A stretch of 64,000 nucleotides of DNA from Paenibacillus sp. Soil766 (lineage in GTDB: Bacteria; Bacillota; Bacilli; Paenibacillales; NBRC-103111), in contig NZ_LMSJ01000058.1 in the NCBI RefSeq assembly GCF_001428105.1, positions 246,513 through 310,512 of the forward strand, read 5' to 3'. Below are positions 9,506 to 18,414 of the stretch, piece by piece; position 1 is the stretch's first letter, and each line of letters starts with the position of its first letter. The notes under the pieces are model-generated. The model had not been told where the DNA came from and did not search any database. It was given only the letters and a program-made list of their open reading frames with translations. The position numbers were made by a program, and so were the translations under genes.

Positions 9506-10684
9506 TTAACCGCGCAAAGCTTGTTCCAAATCTTCAATGATATCTTCAATATCTTCTAGACCCACCGAATATCTCACAAGACCATCCGTAATGCCGCGCA
9601 ATAAACGAACTTCCTTCGGCATAGCAGCATGTGACATCATAGCCGGATAGGACAAGATACTCTCTACCGCACCCAAGCTTACAGCTACTAGCGGGATCTT
9701 AACTTTACTAAGCAACTTCTTCGCTTTCTCGCCAGAGCCAACATCGAATGAGACGACAGCTCCATAGCCAAGCGATTGCTTCTCATGTATTTCTCTACCT
9801 GGGTGGTTAGGCAGACCTGGGTAGTAAACCACGTCGATATCTGGCTGCTCAGTCAACCATTGTGCTAATCTGCGAGCGCCTTTCTCGGACATTTCCATAC
9901 GGGCTTGCAATGTTTTCATACCGCGTATGAGCAGCCATGAATCTTGAATGCCGAGCACGTTCCCCATGCCATTCTGAATTTGCTTCATTCGACGACCGAG
10001 GCTGTCATTCGCTACAACAGCTAGTCCAGCCAACACATCACTGTGACCGCCAAGGAATTTCGTTGCACTATGCAGCACGATATCAATGCCTAGCTCAATT
10101 GGACGTTGATGATAAGGTGTCATGAACGTATTATCCAGCATCGTAAGTAGATCATGCTCTTTTGCAAAAGCGGCGATCTCACCGATGTCCGTGATGCGAA
10201 GCGTAGGATTTGAAGGCGTCTCGATGAAGACGGCTCTTGTATTCGAACGAAGCGCCGCTCTCACCTGAGCAATATCAGTCATATCTACAAATGTAGATTC
10301 CACGCCCATGCGATTCATAATCGTAGTCAGCAAACGATAGGTACCGCCGTACACGTCTTCCGTACAAATCACATGATCTCCCTGCGACAACAACATCAAC
10401 GCAGAAGAGATGGCCGCCATACCAGAGGCGAACGCAAAGCCACGCGTACCGCCTTCCAGCAATGCGATGTAATCCTCCAACGCTTGACGTGTCGGGTTAC
10501 CTGACCGTGTGTAGTCATACTCTTGGTTCGTTTCCAAATCAGCCTGATGAAAGGTTGAAGCCTGGTACAGCGGCACACTGGATGCCCCTGTTGCCTCATC
10601 AATTTCAGCGCCGAAATGGATCAGTCTTGTGGCAAATTTGCCATGTGCTTTGCGTTTCTCTTTGTCTGAAGGGGAATTGCTCAT
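9506..10684 (-). CDS. metC: Cystathionine beta-lyase (Cys/Met PLP family)
   Basis: 392-aa PLP enzyme of the trans-sulfuration family. The PLP lysine lies in HSATKFLGGHSDV, the phosphate-binding SGMAA and the Tyr-x-Arg motif (YDYTRSGNPT) are present, and TLDNTF-type strand residues (MLDNTFMTPY) are conserved. Position as the last gene of the metA-metI-metC unit, with a 4-nt ATGA overlap with metI, suggests it cleaves cystathionine to homocysteine, as B. subtilis MetC does. A gamma-lyase or sulfhydrylase activity cannot be excluded from sequence, since these families are close. It carries about 15 extra charged residues at the N-terminus. Confidence 0.88.
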   Translation of the reverse strand: MSNSPSDKEKRKAHGKFATRLIHFGAEIDEATGASSVPLYQASTFHQADLETNQEYDYTRSGNPTRQALEDYIALLEGGTRGFAFASGMAAISSALMLLSQGDHVICTEDVYGGTYRLLTTIMNRMGVESTFVDMTDIAQVRAALRSNTRAVFIETPSNPTLRITDIGEIAAFAKEHDLLTMLDNTFMTPYHQRPIELGIDIVLHSATKFLGGHSDVLAGLAVVANDSLGRRMKQIQNGMGNVLGIQDSWLLIRGMKTLQARMEMSEKGARRLAQWLTEQPDIDVVYYPGLPNHPGREIHEKQSLGYGAVVSFDVGSGEKAKKLLSKVKIPLVAVSLGAVESILSYPAMMSHAAMPKEVRLLRGITDGLVRYSVGLEDIEDIIEDLEQALRG

Positions 10685-11853
10685 GATTGCGAAGCTCCTT
10701 CCAGCTCGGCCTGCGCCGAATCTAGGGCATTCGATAAATCAGCGATCAAATCATCGATATGCTCAATCCCAACGGAGAAGCGAAGCAGACGGTCATCGAC
10801 ACCAATTTGCTGTCTAATTTCAAGCGGGATGTCCGCATGTGTTTGTACAGCCGGGTAGGTCATTAAGGATTCAACCCCGCCTAAGCTTTCTGCGAAAGCA
10901 ATCAGTTTGATATGACGAAGAATCGGTTCAATTAAGCGAGCATCCTTCACTTTGAAGGAGAATATTCCCGTATTCCCGCTGGATTGTTTATTTTGGATCG
11001 CATAACCTGGATGAGTTTCCAGCGCTGGGTAGTACACATCTGAAATTAGCTCATGAGTTAGCAAGAAATTCGCAATCGCTGTAGCATTCTGTTCATGACG
11101 TTCCATGCGCAAAGCGAGGGTTTTCATTCCTCTCATCAGAAGCCAGCTGTCTTGCGGTCCAAGCACGGCGCCAATGGAGTTATGGAGAATAGCCATTTGT
11201 TCCGTAAGCTCTTTCCCTTTGGTAACAATCAGACCTGCTAGCACGTCATTATGTCCGCCCAAATATTTCGTCGCACTATGGATAACGATATCAGCCCCAA
11301 GTTCAATTGGGCGTTGTAGATACGGCGTTAGCAGCGTGTTATCAACGATGGAGACGATGCCCTTTTTACGGGCCCATGTACACACAAGTTCAAGATCTGT
11401 GATCATCATCAATGGGTTCGTTGGTGTTTCAATAACGAGGCCCTTCGTATTAGCCTGATAAGCACCTTCAAGTGCATCCAAATCATTCGTATCTACATAA
11501 GTAGCCGTTACACCAAAGCGGGACATAATTCTTTCCAATAGGCGATACGTACCACCATATAAATCCAAGGAAACAATCAAATGATCTCCTTGGCTGAAAT
11601 AGGCGAAAATCGTTTGCAATGCCGCCATGCCTGAGGAACATGCAAAGCCTGCATCTCCGGACTCGAGCTGAGCAATCGCGTCTTCAAGTACCTTACGCGT
11701 TGGACTTTTCGTACGCGCATAATCAAATCCAGTGCTCTGTCCTAACTTAGGGTGGCGAAACGCAGTTGATTGATAAATAGGAAAGCTAACAGCACCTGTA
11801 ACAGGTTCTTCGATAGAGCCAATTTGAGCGAGACGACTTTCGATTTTCAACAA
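10681..11853 (-). CDS. metI: Cystathionine gamma-synthase / O-acetylhomoserine thiolyase
   Basis: 390-aa PLP enzyme paralogous to the downstream metC. It joins O-acetylhomoserine with cysteine (or sulfide) to give cystathionine (or homocysteine). PLP lysine is in HSATKYLGGHNDV, with SSGMAALQT and FDYARTKSPTR for cofactor phosphate. The assignment as MetI rather than MetC follows B. subtilis operon order and the shorter N-terminus. The start is TTG at 11853, 8 nt after GAGGAGGAA. It ends in a 4-nt overlap with metC and begins 31 nt after metA. Confidence 0.88.
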   Translation of the reverse strand: MLKIESRLAQIGSIEEPVTGAVSFPIYQSTAFRHPKLGQSTGFDYARTKSPTRKVLEDAIAQLESGDAGFACSSGMAALQTIFAYFSQGDHLIVSLDLYGGTYRLLERIMSRFGVTATYVDTNDLDALEGAYQANTKGLVIETPTNPLMMITDLELVCTWARKKGIVSIVDNTLLTPYLQRPIELGADIVIHSATKYLGGHNDVLAGLIVTKGKELTEQMAILHNSIGAVLGPQDSWLLMRGMKTLALRMERHEQNATAIANFLLTHELISDVYYPALETHPGYAIQNKQSSGNTGIFSFKVKDARLIEPILRHIKLIAFAESLGGVESLMTYPAVQTHADIPLEIRQQIGVDDRLLRFSVGIEHIDDLIADLSNALDSAQAELEGASQS

Positions 11854-11883
11854 GGGAATTCCTCCTCAGGATGTGGGGTCGAT

Positions 11884-12828
11884 TTACAATTGCGAACTTG
11901 CCAAGCTTTCATTAATGTTAACTGTCAATTCAAAAGGTGTTTCTTGATATACATAATAGTTCAGCCAGTTTGAGAACAGCAAATTCGCATGTGCTCTCCA
12001 AGTGTTGTAAGGCAGTCTACTCGGATCGTTATTCGGGTAATAATTATTCGGGATATCGATCGGCAGCCCTTTGGCCACATCGCGATCATACTCCCATTTC
12101 AAGGAACAAGCATCATATTCCGAATGTCCAGTTACGAAAATATGCTTACCATCGCGCGTTGCGACGATATATACGCCAGACTCATCGGATTCTGATAATA
12201 TTTCTAAATCCGGACATCGCTCGATATCTTCACGCGTAATATCTGTGTGGCGTGATTGCGGAACGTTGAACACTTCATCAAAGCCGCGCAACAACTTCGT
12301 GTTCGGAACACTCACCGTATGTGGGAATACACCAAATGTCTTCTTCTCTAGCGCATATTTCCGTACGCCGAAATGATGATATAATCCTGCTTGAGCCGCC
12401 CAGCATATATGCAGGGTGGAAGTGACGTTCCGCTTGCTCCATTCAAGAATCTGCGTTAGCTCTTCCCAGTAATTCACATCTTCGAAATCCATTTGCTCTA
12501 CAGGGGCACCAGTAATAATCATACCATCCAGCTTATCGTCTTTGATATCATCAAACGTTTTGTAAAACATATCTAAATGTTCGTGGGACGTATTTTTGGA
12601 AGTGTGAGTTTTGGGATGCAGCAGCACGAACTCTACTTGCAGTGGCGTGTTCCCGATCAAGCGCAACAGCTGCGTCTCCGTCGTTTCTTTAGTCGGCATT
12701 AAGTTAAGCAGTGCAATGCGAAGTGGACGAATATCCTGATGATACGCGACGGATTCATCCATGGTGAAGATGTTCTCTTGGTTTAAAATTTCTTTGGCAG
12801 GCAGGTTGTCAGGAATCTTGATCGGCAT
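11884..12828 (-). CDS. metA: Homoserine O-acetyltransferase MetA
   Basis: 314-aa acyltransferase of the MetA (HTS) family, activating homoserine for methionine synthesis. The catalytic Cys is residue 142 ([10 protein letters not shown]) and the HSEYD histidine region is present. Residue 111 is Glu (GAPVEQMDF). In characterised MetA proteins Glu111 favours acetyl-CoA and Gly111 succinyl-CoA, so acetyl transfer is expected, which matches the downstream metI. ATG 12828 is taken as start, with GAGGAG 8 nt upstream; a GTG at 12837 overlaps the ribosome-binding site. It is the first gene after the SAM riboswitch. Confidence 0.95.
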   Translation of the reverse strand: MPIKIPDNLPAKEILNQENIFTMDESVAYHQDIRPLRIALLNLMPTKETTETQLLRLIGNTPLQVEFVLLHPKTHTSKNTSHEHLDMFYKTFDDIKDDKLDGMIITGAPVEQMDFEDVNYWEELTQILEWSKRNVTSTLHICWAAQAGLYHHFGVRKYALEKKTFGVFPHTVSVPNTKLLRGFDEVFNVPQSRHTDITREDIERCPDLEILSESDESGVYIVATRDGKHIFVTGHSEYDACSLKWEYDRDVAKGLPIDIPNNYYPNNDPSRLPYNTWRAHANLLFSNWLNYYVYQETPFELTVNINESLASSQL

Positions 12829-12885
12829 CCTGTTCACTCCTCTTCATTAATTTAGGTTTAGGTTAGGTACGAATTGTATGAAAAG

Positions 12886-13070
12886 CAAAAATGACCTTCT
12901 CTGGAATCAGAGAAAGGCCATAGAAAATCAAAGTCAATGTCCTTCTCTTATCTCCCAGATTCGCTGTAAATAGCGTTTCCGCAAGAATTAGCACCGTGCT
13001 CCCCTTTATACAAAGGTTTGTCGGTTGCCGGGTGTCATCGGGCTAGTCCCTCCACCTACTCTTGATAAGA
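12886..13070 (-). promoter_or_regulatory. SAM-I (S-box) riboswitch with terminator
   Basis: The minus strand shows the canonical S-box: GGTGGAGGGACTAGCCCGAT, ACCCGGCAACC, GGTGCTAATTCTTGC and a closing CTTATC/GATAAG helix (about 12945-13070). An expression platform hairpin (GACCTTCTCTGG / CCAGAGAAGG type arms, 12886-12920) ends in T residues. High SAM should terminate transcription before metA-metI-metC. Confidence 0.96.
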
Positions 13071-13095
13071 AAATAAAACGTATGCGATTAGCATT

Positions 13096-13123
13096 ATCAT
13101 ACTATAAAATAAACGAAAGTCAA
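13096..13123 (-). promoter_or_regulatory. SigA-type promoter of the met operon
   Basis: TTGACT and TATGAT separated by 16 nt on the minus strand, 26 nt upstream of the S-box aptamer, so transcription would start just before the riboswitch. Confidence 0.75.
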
Positions 13124-13290
13124 GATGATTAGGCTTGTACGTTTCCGTGATTGCAAGAAATTAGTATGTGTAGCCAAGTAATCAATAAAATGATACAATT
13201 TGTATTGTGACAAGCTGTTTCAAATGTGGTGCTTTAGGTTAATATTAAAGATTAGCTTTACAGATGATGTTTTTAATCGAATAAGAATTT

Positions 13291-13563
13291 ATGAGAAAAT
13301 CACATTCTAATGTGGACGAAGAAATGAGGGCTATGATGTCAACCCAAACATCCGATAATTTCTCTGCATTCGCTTCCTTACATCGTTATTTTGCGTTAAT
13401 TGAAACCGACAAACCCACACAAGAACAAGCCGAAATCGCTGTCTCACAGCTTCACCTCGTTTATGGGGCAGTAAGTGAAGAGGATCTGATGCAGCGCGGC
13501 GGACCTGAGATTATTCAAATGTACACAGACGTCAAAAATACGATTTTAAATGCCGCCAAGTAA
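13291..13563 (+). CDS. Hypothetical protein, up to 90 aa
   Basis: Unrecognised small acidic cytoplasmic protein. The body from about residue 16 (MSTQTSDNFSAFASLHRYF...) is protein-like, with two probable helices (PTQEQAEIAVSQLHLVYGAV and IIQMYTDVKNTILNAAK). The true start is uncertain: the ATG at 13291 has no ribosome-binding site, whereas ATGs at 13333 and 13336 have a weak AGGG just upstream. A clear terminator overlaps the stop codon, supporting it as an expressed gene. It lies divergent from the met operon with a 170-nt gap. Confidence 0.6.
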   Translation: MRKSHSNVDEEMRAMMSTQTSDNFSAFASLHRYFALIETDKPTQEQAEIAVSQLHLVYGAVSEEDLMQRGGPEIIQMYTDVKNTILNAAK

Positions 13564-13584
13564 GTTTTGGCGGTTTATTTTTTT
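13552..13584 (+). terminator. Terminator of the small gene at 13291-13563
   Basis: GCCGCCAA/TTGGCGG stem with a short loop containing the stop codon, followed by TTTATTTTTTT on the plus strand. Confidence 0.85.
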
Positions 13585-13654
13585 GCACAGTCTTAACCAA
13601 ATCTCCATAAGCTATCTTAACGACAATTTCCCTTATTTCATCAAACTTTTTGGC

Positions 13655-13683
13655 TTGAAACAGGGTATACGAACGGGTATACT
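13655..13683 (+). promoter_or_regulatory. SigA-type promoter upstream of corA
   Basis: TTGAAA, 17-nt spacer, TATACT. The octamer GGGTATAC occurs twice in direct orientation (13664 and 13676 regions), the second covering the -10 box. The predicted leader to the corA ATG is about 180 nt. Confidence 0.7.
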
Positions 13684-13724
13684 AGACAAGTATTCGACAC
13701 GGACGAAAAAAGGAGGGCATACGC

Positions 13725-13829
13725 TTGGACGGAGAACCGAGGAGTAGTACCTGCACGGTCATCAGTTATCAATTTCAAAATGTCGGAATGAAGTCGGTTC
13801 ATCCATCATCCAGAGCATTGCTCTTCTAG
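13725..13829 (+). CDS. Possible leader peptide ahead of corA, 34 codons
   Basis: A TTG start lies 8 nt after AAAGGAGG and opens a 34-codon frame (MDGEPRSSTCTVISYQFQNV..., ending SSRALLF) that stops 38 nt before corA. It fills much of the long untranslated leader. No homologue is recognised and the composition does not resemble known leader peptides (no proline or arginine run). The strong ribosome-binding site is the main evidence; it may be a small protein, a regulatory leader or a chance frame. Confidence 0.35.
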   Translation: MDGEPRSSTCTVISYQFQNVGMKSVHPSSRALLF

Positions 13830-13867
13830 ATGCGCTAACCGGATCATTCCATCAAAGGGGTGGGCAT

Positions 13868-14806
13868 ATGAAAACACGGTTGGTTCAAAATGGTATTTTT
13901 ACGTTAGTTGAAGATGTGACCGCTGCGCTTACACCTCCAAGTCAAGGCTTTTACTGGATTGATGCAGGGATCGAGGATTTAGAATTACTACAACCTCTAT
14001 TTCATTTGCACGATTTGGCCGTAGAAGATTGTCTTAGTGAGGAAGAACAGCGTCCTAAGATTGAATTTTATGATTCCCATTATTTCATAGTGATTAATAG
14101 CATTCGTTTCGATGATGAAGAAATTTTCCTCCGCGCACTCAATCTCTTCCTCAGCAAGCATGTCATTATTACCGTTACGAGGCAAAAAATTAATGAACTG
14201 CGCGCGCTCAAGCCCTTCCTCTGGGAGGAAGAAGTGAACAGCGCTGATCGTTTTCTCTATCACTTAGTCGATTTAGTTGTCGACAACTATGTGGCGGTCG
14301 GTGACCGAATTGAAGCCAAAATTGAGAAGCTGGAAGAAGATATTCTGATGGCGACGAAGAAGTCGCATTTGAATGAGATTATCGGTCTCCGTTCTGAAAT
14401 TTTATGGCTCAAAAAGGTGCTAGTTCCTCAACGTGACGTCATTGGGACACTTGGTAAAAAAGAGCTCCGATTGATCGATCATCAGCTCCAGAAATACTTC
14501 GGAGACATCTATGAGAATGCCGTCAAAATTGTTGATACGTTCGATACGCTGCGCGACCTGATGGGGAACTTACGAGAAGCTTATCAATCCAGCCTCGCGA
14601 ACCGAGCCAATGATATCATGCGTGTGTTTACCGCATTGACGACGATCTTCATGCCCTTGACCTTCATTACGGGTGTCTTCGGGATGAATTTCGATAATAT
14701 TCTCGGCTTGCATCTAACCGCTCATGGGGATGAAATTGTGCTAGCCTTTATGGGCGTCCTCGGCATCGCCATGTATGTGCTGTTTCGCAAGAAAGAATGG
14801 CTGTGA
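13868..14806 (+). CDS. corA: CorA-family magnesium/cobalt transporter
   Basis: 312-aa CorA-type channel that moves Mg2+ (or Co2+/Ni2+) across the membrane as a pentamer. The first 240 or so residues are the cytoplasmic funnel with long helices. Two C-terminal membrane segments follow; the first ends in the signature GMN motif (TGVFGMNF) and the second is VLAFMGVLGIAMYVLF, with a basic KKEWL tail. GGGGTGGG precedes the ATG. It is preceded by a 180-nt leader and followed by its own terminator, so monocistronic apart from the possible leader frame. Confidence 0.93.
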   Translation: MKTRLVQNGIFTLVEDVTAALTPPSQGFYWIDAGIEDLELLQPLFHLHDLAVEDCLSEEEQRPKIEFYDSHYFIVINSIRFDDEEIFLRALNLFLSKHVIITVTRQKINELRALKPFLWEEEVNSADRFLYHLVDLVVDNYVAVGDRIEAKIEKLEEDILMATKKSHLNEIIGLRSEILWLKKVLVPQRDVIGTLGKKELRLIDHQLQKYFGDIYENAVKIVDTFDTLRDLMGNLREAYQSSLANRANDIMRVFTALTTIFMPLTFITGVFGMNFDNILGLHLTAHGDEIVLAFMGVLGIAMYVLFRKKEWL

Positions 14807-14825
14807 GCCGATCCTCTGAATCATT

Positions 14826-14877
14826 AGATACAAGGTGACTTCAAGCAAAATGCTGAGAGGTCACCTTTTTTGTATCT
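14826..14877. terminator. Terminator of corA, shared with convergent tyrS
   Basis: AGATACAAGGTGAC and GTCACCTTTTTTGTATCT pair around a 20-nt loop, giving a strong hairpin with an internal T-run between the corA and tyrS stops. Confidence 0.85.
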
Positions 14878-14880
14878 AGT

Positions 14881-16140
14881 TCACGCAAGCTTGATTTTGA
14901 CAAATTTCCGCTTCCCAACTTGCAGAATATCGCCATCCTCCGGTGTGATTTGCGCATGAATATCAGTCAGCTTCTGTTCGTTAATTTTCACTGCTCCTTG
15001 CTCCACGCTCCGCCTAGCTTCCCCATTCGAGGCATGCAAAGCTAAATGGACTAACAGCTTAATAATCGATATCCGTCCTTCGACCAATAGATGGCTGTCT
15101 AGACTTATTTCCTCAATCTCGTCAGGCAATGCGCGCTTCTGGAAAACAGTAATAAAATGCTGCTCCGCCTCCTCGGCCGCTTCCACACCATGGTACATCT
15201 CAACATACATCTTCGCCAACCTAAGTTTGGCATCTCTTGGATGGACCGTACCCGCTTCAAGGCCATGCCGCAGTTCTTCGATTTCCGCATTCGACAAAGC
15301 TGTTGTTAACTCGAAATACTTGAGCATGAGCGTATCCGGGATGGACATGGTTTTACCGAAAATGTCATTCGGCTGCTCATCGATGCCGATGTAGTTGCGG
15401 AGGCTTTTACTCATCTTCTGCACGCCATCCAGTCCTTCGAGTAGCGGCATCAGGATCGCCACCTGACCTTCTTTCAACTCATAGGCCCCTTGAAGTGTAC
15501 GCCCCATCAAGATATTAAAGGTCTGATCGGTTCCACCTAGCTCAATATCACTTTCTAAAGAAACCGAGTCGTAACCTTGCATAAGCGGGTAGAAAAACTC
15601 GTGCACATGTATCGGCTGATTCGTCGAATACCGCTTGGCAAAGTCATCTCTCTCCAGCATGCGAGCAACCGTCACTTTACCAGCAAGTCTTAGCACATCA
15701 TCGAAGCGCAGCTCACCTAGCCAAGTGGAATTATAGTAGAAAGATGTTTTGTTTAAATCCAACACCTTGGCTAGCTGTGTCTGGTACGTTTGCGCGTTGT
15801 GCTTCACATCCTCCTCCGAAAGCTGCTTGCGTGTCTCGGATTTCCCAGTCGGATCTCCAATTCGACCCGTGAAATCACCAATAATGAGCTGCACCTCATG
15901 TCCCAAATCCTGGAATTGACGAAGCTTGTGCAGGACGACCGTATGTCCGATATGGATATCCGGTGCAGATGGATCTAATCCTAGCTTTACTTTCAACGGT
16001 GTCCCTGTCACAACCGCCTTCATAATCTTCATCTTCAGCGCTTCTTCCGGCACAATTTCCGCTGCGCCGCGTCTGAGGATATGCAATTGATGCTCCACTT
16101 GTTGCTGCTGCTCTTTAGTAAGTTTATCCCATAACAACAT
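14881..16140 (-). CDS. tyrS: Tyrosyl-tRNA synthetase
   Basis: Class I synthetase charging tRNA-Tyr, 419 aa, full length. HIGH is at about residue 63 ([13 protein letters not shown]), the KMSKS loop is present exactly ([11 protein letters not shown]), and a C-terminal S4-like RNA-binding domain covers about residues 350-419. The HIGH spelling and length suggest the TyrZ/TyrS2-type enzyme rather than the TyrS1 type, although the symbol tyrS is used here. ATGGAGGG precedes the start. It is under a tyrosine T-box. The neighbours are unrelated. Confidence 0.96.
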   Translation of the reverse strand: MLLWDKLTKEQQQQVEHQLHILRRGAAEIVPEEALKMKIMKAVVTGTPLKVKLGLDPSAPDIHIGHTVVLHKLRQFQDLGHEVQLIIGDFTGRIGDPTGKSETRKQLSEEDVKHNAQTYQTQLAKVLDLNKTSFYYNSTWLGELRFDDVLRLAGKVTVARMLERDDFAKRYSTNQPIHVHEFFYPLMQGYDSVSLESDIELGGTDQTFNILMGRTLQGAYELKEGQVAILMPLLEGLDGVQKMSKSLRNYIGIDEQPNDIFGKTMSIPDTLMLKYFELTTALSNAEIEELRHGLEAGTVHPRDAKLRLAKMYVEMYHGVEAAEEAEQHFITVFQKRALPDEIEEISLDSHLLVEGRISIIKLLVHLALHASNGEARRSVEQGAVKINEQKLTDIHAQITPEDGDILQVGKRKFVKIKLA

Positions 16141-16174
16141 ACGATCCCTCCATTCGATTGGTTATAAAGAAAAC

Positions 16175-16475
16175 AAAAAAGACAACCTCAACGTCCACAA
16201 AGGGACGAGAAGGTTGTCTCGCGGTACCACCCTAATTAAAGAGAGTAGTTGCACGCCTACTGGCATGCGGTTTCTCTTTCACTTAGAAAATTAACGACAA
16301 ATCATTTGCCGGGTGCAAGCTACTAATGCTCGGATGAGCACGTTCCCTCCACCAACTCAGAACTGTAATTCGGACAACATGCTTGCATCGGTTTGCACCT
16401 TCCACCGACTCTCTGCTCCAGCGGCATTTGTCCTACTTCGGGCTTCGCCCATGTTCGTCATCGCTTTGACGGATA
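16175..16475 (-). promoter_or_regulatory. T-box riboswitch of tyrS
   Basis: Minus strand: T-box core AGGGTGGTACCGCG (about 16221-16234), followed by a terminator (AGACAACC...GGTTGTCT arms, 16181-16219) and a T-run. The Stem I segment contains CAGAGAGTCGGTGGAAGG and a TAC tyrosine specifier at 16365-16367 (complement, in GAATTACAG). The 5' boundary is approximate. Confidence 0.94.
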
Positions 16476-16525
16476 TTAGATTATTGAACATTTAATCATA
16501 TTCCGCTGGCTTTTGTCAATGTACA

Positions 16526-17539
16526 TTAGCTAGCTGCTTGGATCGCATTTCTTTCCTTCTCTCTGCGATAACGTAACCGAAGCAGACGCAGCCATTCATA
16601 AGCACGGTCTAACTCTTTCCCCTTCAGCTCCTCCGTCCCGATGAGACTCTTGAGAACGGGCTTTAAATAGCGATCACCCTCGGATTCATACGCATTCCAC
16701 GCTTTAATCTGCTCTTCCTCAGGAATCGAAGCAAGTTCGGCTTCCACGAGAGGATCCATATCGTAACCTTCACGGTCCAAATCTTCAACCCACAGCAGCA
16801 ATTCCCTCCGCGGCATCGTCAAATTCGCCTGAAGATCGGCCAAGCTGCCGCCTCCAGCAACCAGTTCAAGCAACTTGCGTTTGCTAACCTCTCGATCAAG
16901 CTCAATTCGCAGCTTTTGCTCCTTCTGAGCGAGTAGCCACCCCTCGAACTTCATCGTATCCACATAGTTGGCAACCCAATCCAATGGAAAACCGTTCGTG
17001 CGTGCGCTACTGCCAATCCGACCAAGCAATTGATCGGCGTACTGCACTGTTTTCTGCTCACCGAACCCAGGAATTTGCTGAAGTTCTTCCTTGGTCTGCG
17101 GCAAGAATACAGAAATCATCCGTAGGACACGGTTCGTTGCGAGGATATATGGCGCCTTCTTCTCACGAGCCGCTTGCTCACGACGCCAAGCACGCAGTGA
17201 TTCGAACACCTCTTCATTCGGATTCTCCTCACAGTAATAGGTTAGCATTTGTGTCATTTTCGCCTTACCTGATAGTCCTTGCGTAAGATCCAATTCCGTG
17301 TGTACCAACGGCCGGAAGCCACTTCTAATTTTCTCACGTAAGCCTTGACGGAATGAGAATAGCATCTCATCCCAGCTTATGCCTTGGAACCATTCATCTT
17401 GCTCAAGCTTACCAACTAAGTCAGGTTCACTCCAATACACACTCCAAATCCCTTGTTCCTCAACAATCGATACCTGCGCGGAAATCACTTGCCCATCCCC
17501 CGAATTCTTCTCTAACGTGTTCAGAAATACAATATTCAT
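16526..17539 (-). CDS. HRDC-domain protein of unknown role
   Basis: 337-aa cytoplasmic protein. Residues about 115-185 form an HRDC domain (VFESLRAWRREQAAREKKAP, then LQQIPGFGEQKTVQYADQLL), the helical nucleic-acid-binding module found in RecQ helicases and RNase D. There is no helicase or nuclease domain. The rest is charged and helical, with an HTH-like stretch at SLADLQANLTMPRRELLLWV. A nucleic-acid-related role is an inference. GGAGGAATT precedes the ATG. A terminator-like hairpin lies between its promoter and its start codon (17582-17626). Confidence 0.75.
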   Translation of the reverse strand: MNIVFLNTLEKNSGDGQVISAQVSIVEEQGIWSVYWSEPDLVGKLEQDEWFQGISWDEMLFSFRQGLREKIRSGFRPLVHTELDLTQGLSGKAKMTQMLTYYCEENPNEEVFESLRAWRREQAAREKKAPYILATNRVLRMISVFLPQTKEELQQIPGFGEQKTVQYADQLLGRIGSSARTNGFPLDWVANYVDTMKFEGWLLAQKEQKLRIELDREVSKRKLLELVAGGGSLADLQANLTMPRRELLLWVEDLDREGYDMDPLVEAELASIPEEEQIKAWNAYESEGDRYLKPVLKSLIGTEELKGKELDRAYEWLRLLRLRYRREKERNAIQAAS

Positions 17540-17581
17540 CCTTCAATTCCTCCAGACCTGTAACGAATTTTGTTTAAGAAA

Positions 17582-17626
17582 AACGAAAAAGCACCTCTTC
17601 CGCCTGTTAGGGCAGAAAAGGTGCTT
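17582..17626 (-). promoter_or_regulatory. Terminator-like hairpin in the HRDC gene leader
   Basis: On the minus-strand RNA, GCACCTTTTCTGCC pairs with GGCGGAAGAGGTGC over 14 bp, with two G-U pairs and a 6-nt loop, extended by AA/TT and followed by TTTTT. On the opposite strand the two wobbles become C-A mismatches, so the structure belongs to the HRDC-gene transcript. It begins about 12 nt after the predicted transcription start and ends 43 nt before the ATG. Confidence 0.7.
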
Positions 17627-17644
17627 CCTTTTTCTAATATCCAA

Positions 17645-17709
17645 ATCATACCATGTTTGTCAGTTAGGCGCAAGAACCGTTTTGCCCCCAGGCCCTTATC
17701 GGTTATAAT
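17645..17709. promoter_or_regulatory. Back-to-back divergent promoters
   Basis: Minus strand: TTGCGC (17668-17673), 17-nt spacer, TATGAT (17645-17650), for the HRDC gene. Plus strand: TTTGCC (17681-17686), 17-nt spacer, TATAAT (17704-17709), for the DUF3055 gene. The two -35 boxes are 7 nt apart. Confidence 0.7.
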
Positions 17710-17742
17710 AGGAGCATACTAGAAAGAGAATGGAGGGCACTC

Positions 17743-18036
17743 ATGTCTGATTATGACTTTTTATATGATCATCAAGAAGAAACAACAACGCGATTTGTCT
17801 GTTTCGTTGGTAAAGCCTTACACCGCTTTGACCTCGCTATTATGACAACGACACGTTACTATGGCAAAAAGCTGGTCATCGATTTGCAATCGGGACGCAG
17901 CGCGGTTATTGGGCCGGATGATTTGGACGAGGAAGGCTACCTCGAGCATGTGTTTAAGATTAATGAGGAACAAGCACAAGAGCTTACTGAATTCCTATCC
18001 CAAATTATCGGTTCCATCCATTTCACGGATATTTAA
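17743..18036 (+). CDS. DUF3055-family protein
   Basis: 97-aa small cytoplasmic protein resembling the DUF3055 family of Bacillales (RFVCFVG, RFDLAIMTTTRYYGKKLVID, GPDDLDEEGYLEHVF). The function is unknown. GGAGGGCACTC precedes the ATG, and a good SigA promoter lies 34 nt upstream. It is followed 52 nt later by another small gene and then a terminator, so the two probably form one transcript. Confidence 0.8.
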   Translation: MSDYDFLYDHQEETTTRFVCFVGKALHRFDLAIMTTTRYYGKKLVIDLQSGRSAVIGPDDLDEEGYLEHVFKINEEQAQELTEFLSQIIGSIHFTDI

Positions 18037-18088
18037 GGGATTGTCGGGGGACACTGGAAAAAGCATAACCTGACAAGGAGGCTTATCC

Positions 18089-18406
18089 ATGCGTAAGAAG
18101 ACACAATACACCAACAAAATTGAGGGATTAGGCTTCCTCTCAGAAGACCGCCTCGCTGCCTACACGGACCTCGAGACGGTAGAATCGCAGCGGAATGACA
18201 TGATCCCCGAGGAATTTCCGGAAGGGCCCTATGGCACAAGTATGATGTCAGAATCCCTTGGGAAAAGTACCCCTTGGCGAGAGGATCAACGCCCTACCAA
18301 CCGTTTTGCTTATGAGAATCGTGAGCTGCACGAAGGTATTACAAGGGACTATCCTGGAGCAGATGATGCACTCGATAACGATCATTCTACGGAGGGCTTG
18401 TCCTAA
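18089..18406 (+). CDS. Hypothetical hydrophilic protein, 105 aa
   Basis: Unrecognised. The protein is very polar and acidic, with no membrane segment and little predicted fold (EEFPEGPYGTSMMSES, TPWREDQRPTNRFAYENREL, YPGADDALDNDHSTEGLS). Such low-hydrophobicity proteins are often abundant sporulation or stress products, but nothing here proves that. An AAGGAGGCTTATCC ribosome-binding site precedes the ATG, and a strong terminator follows the stop. It is probably co-transcribed with the DUF3055 gene. Confidence 0.7.
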   Translation: MRKKTQYTNKIEGLGFLSEDRLAAYTDLETVESQRNDMIPEEFPEGPYGTSMMSESLGKSTPWREDQRPTNRFAYENRELHEGITRDYPGADDALDNDHSTEGLS

Positions 18407-18414
18407 AACAACGA

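Noticed and set aside
13550-13747. 65-codon plus-strand frame after the small gene
   Set aside because: It starts inside the preceding gene, crosses its terminator and the corA promoter, and has no start signal.
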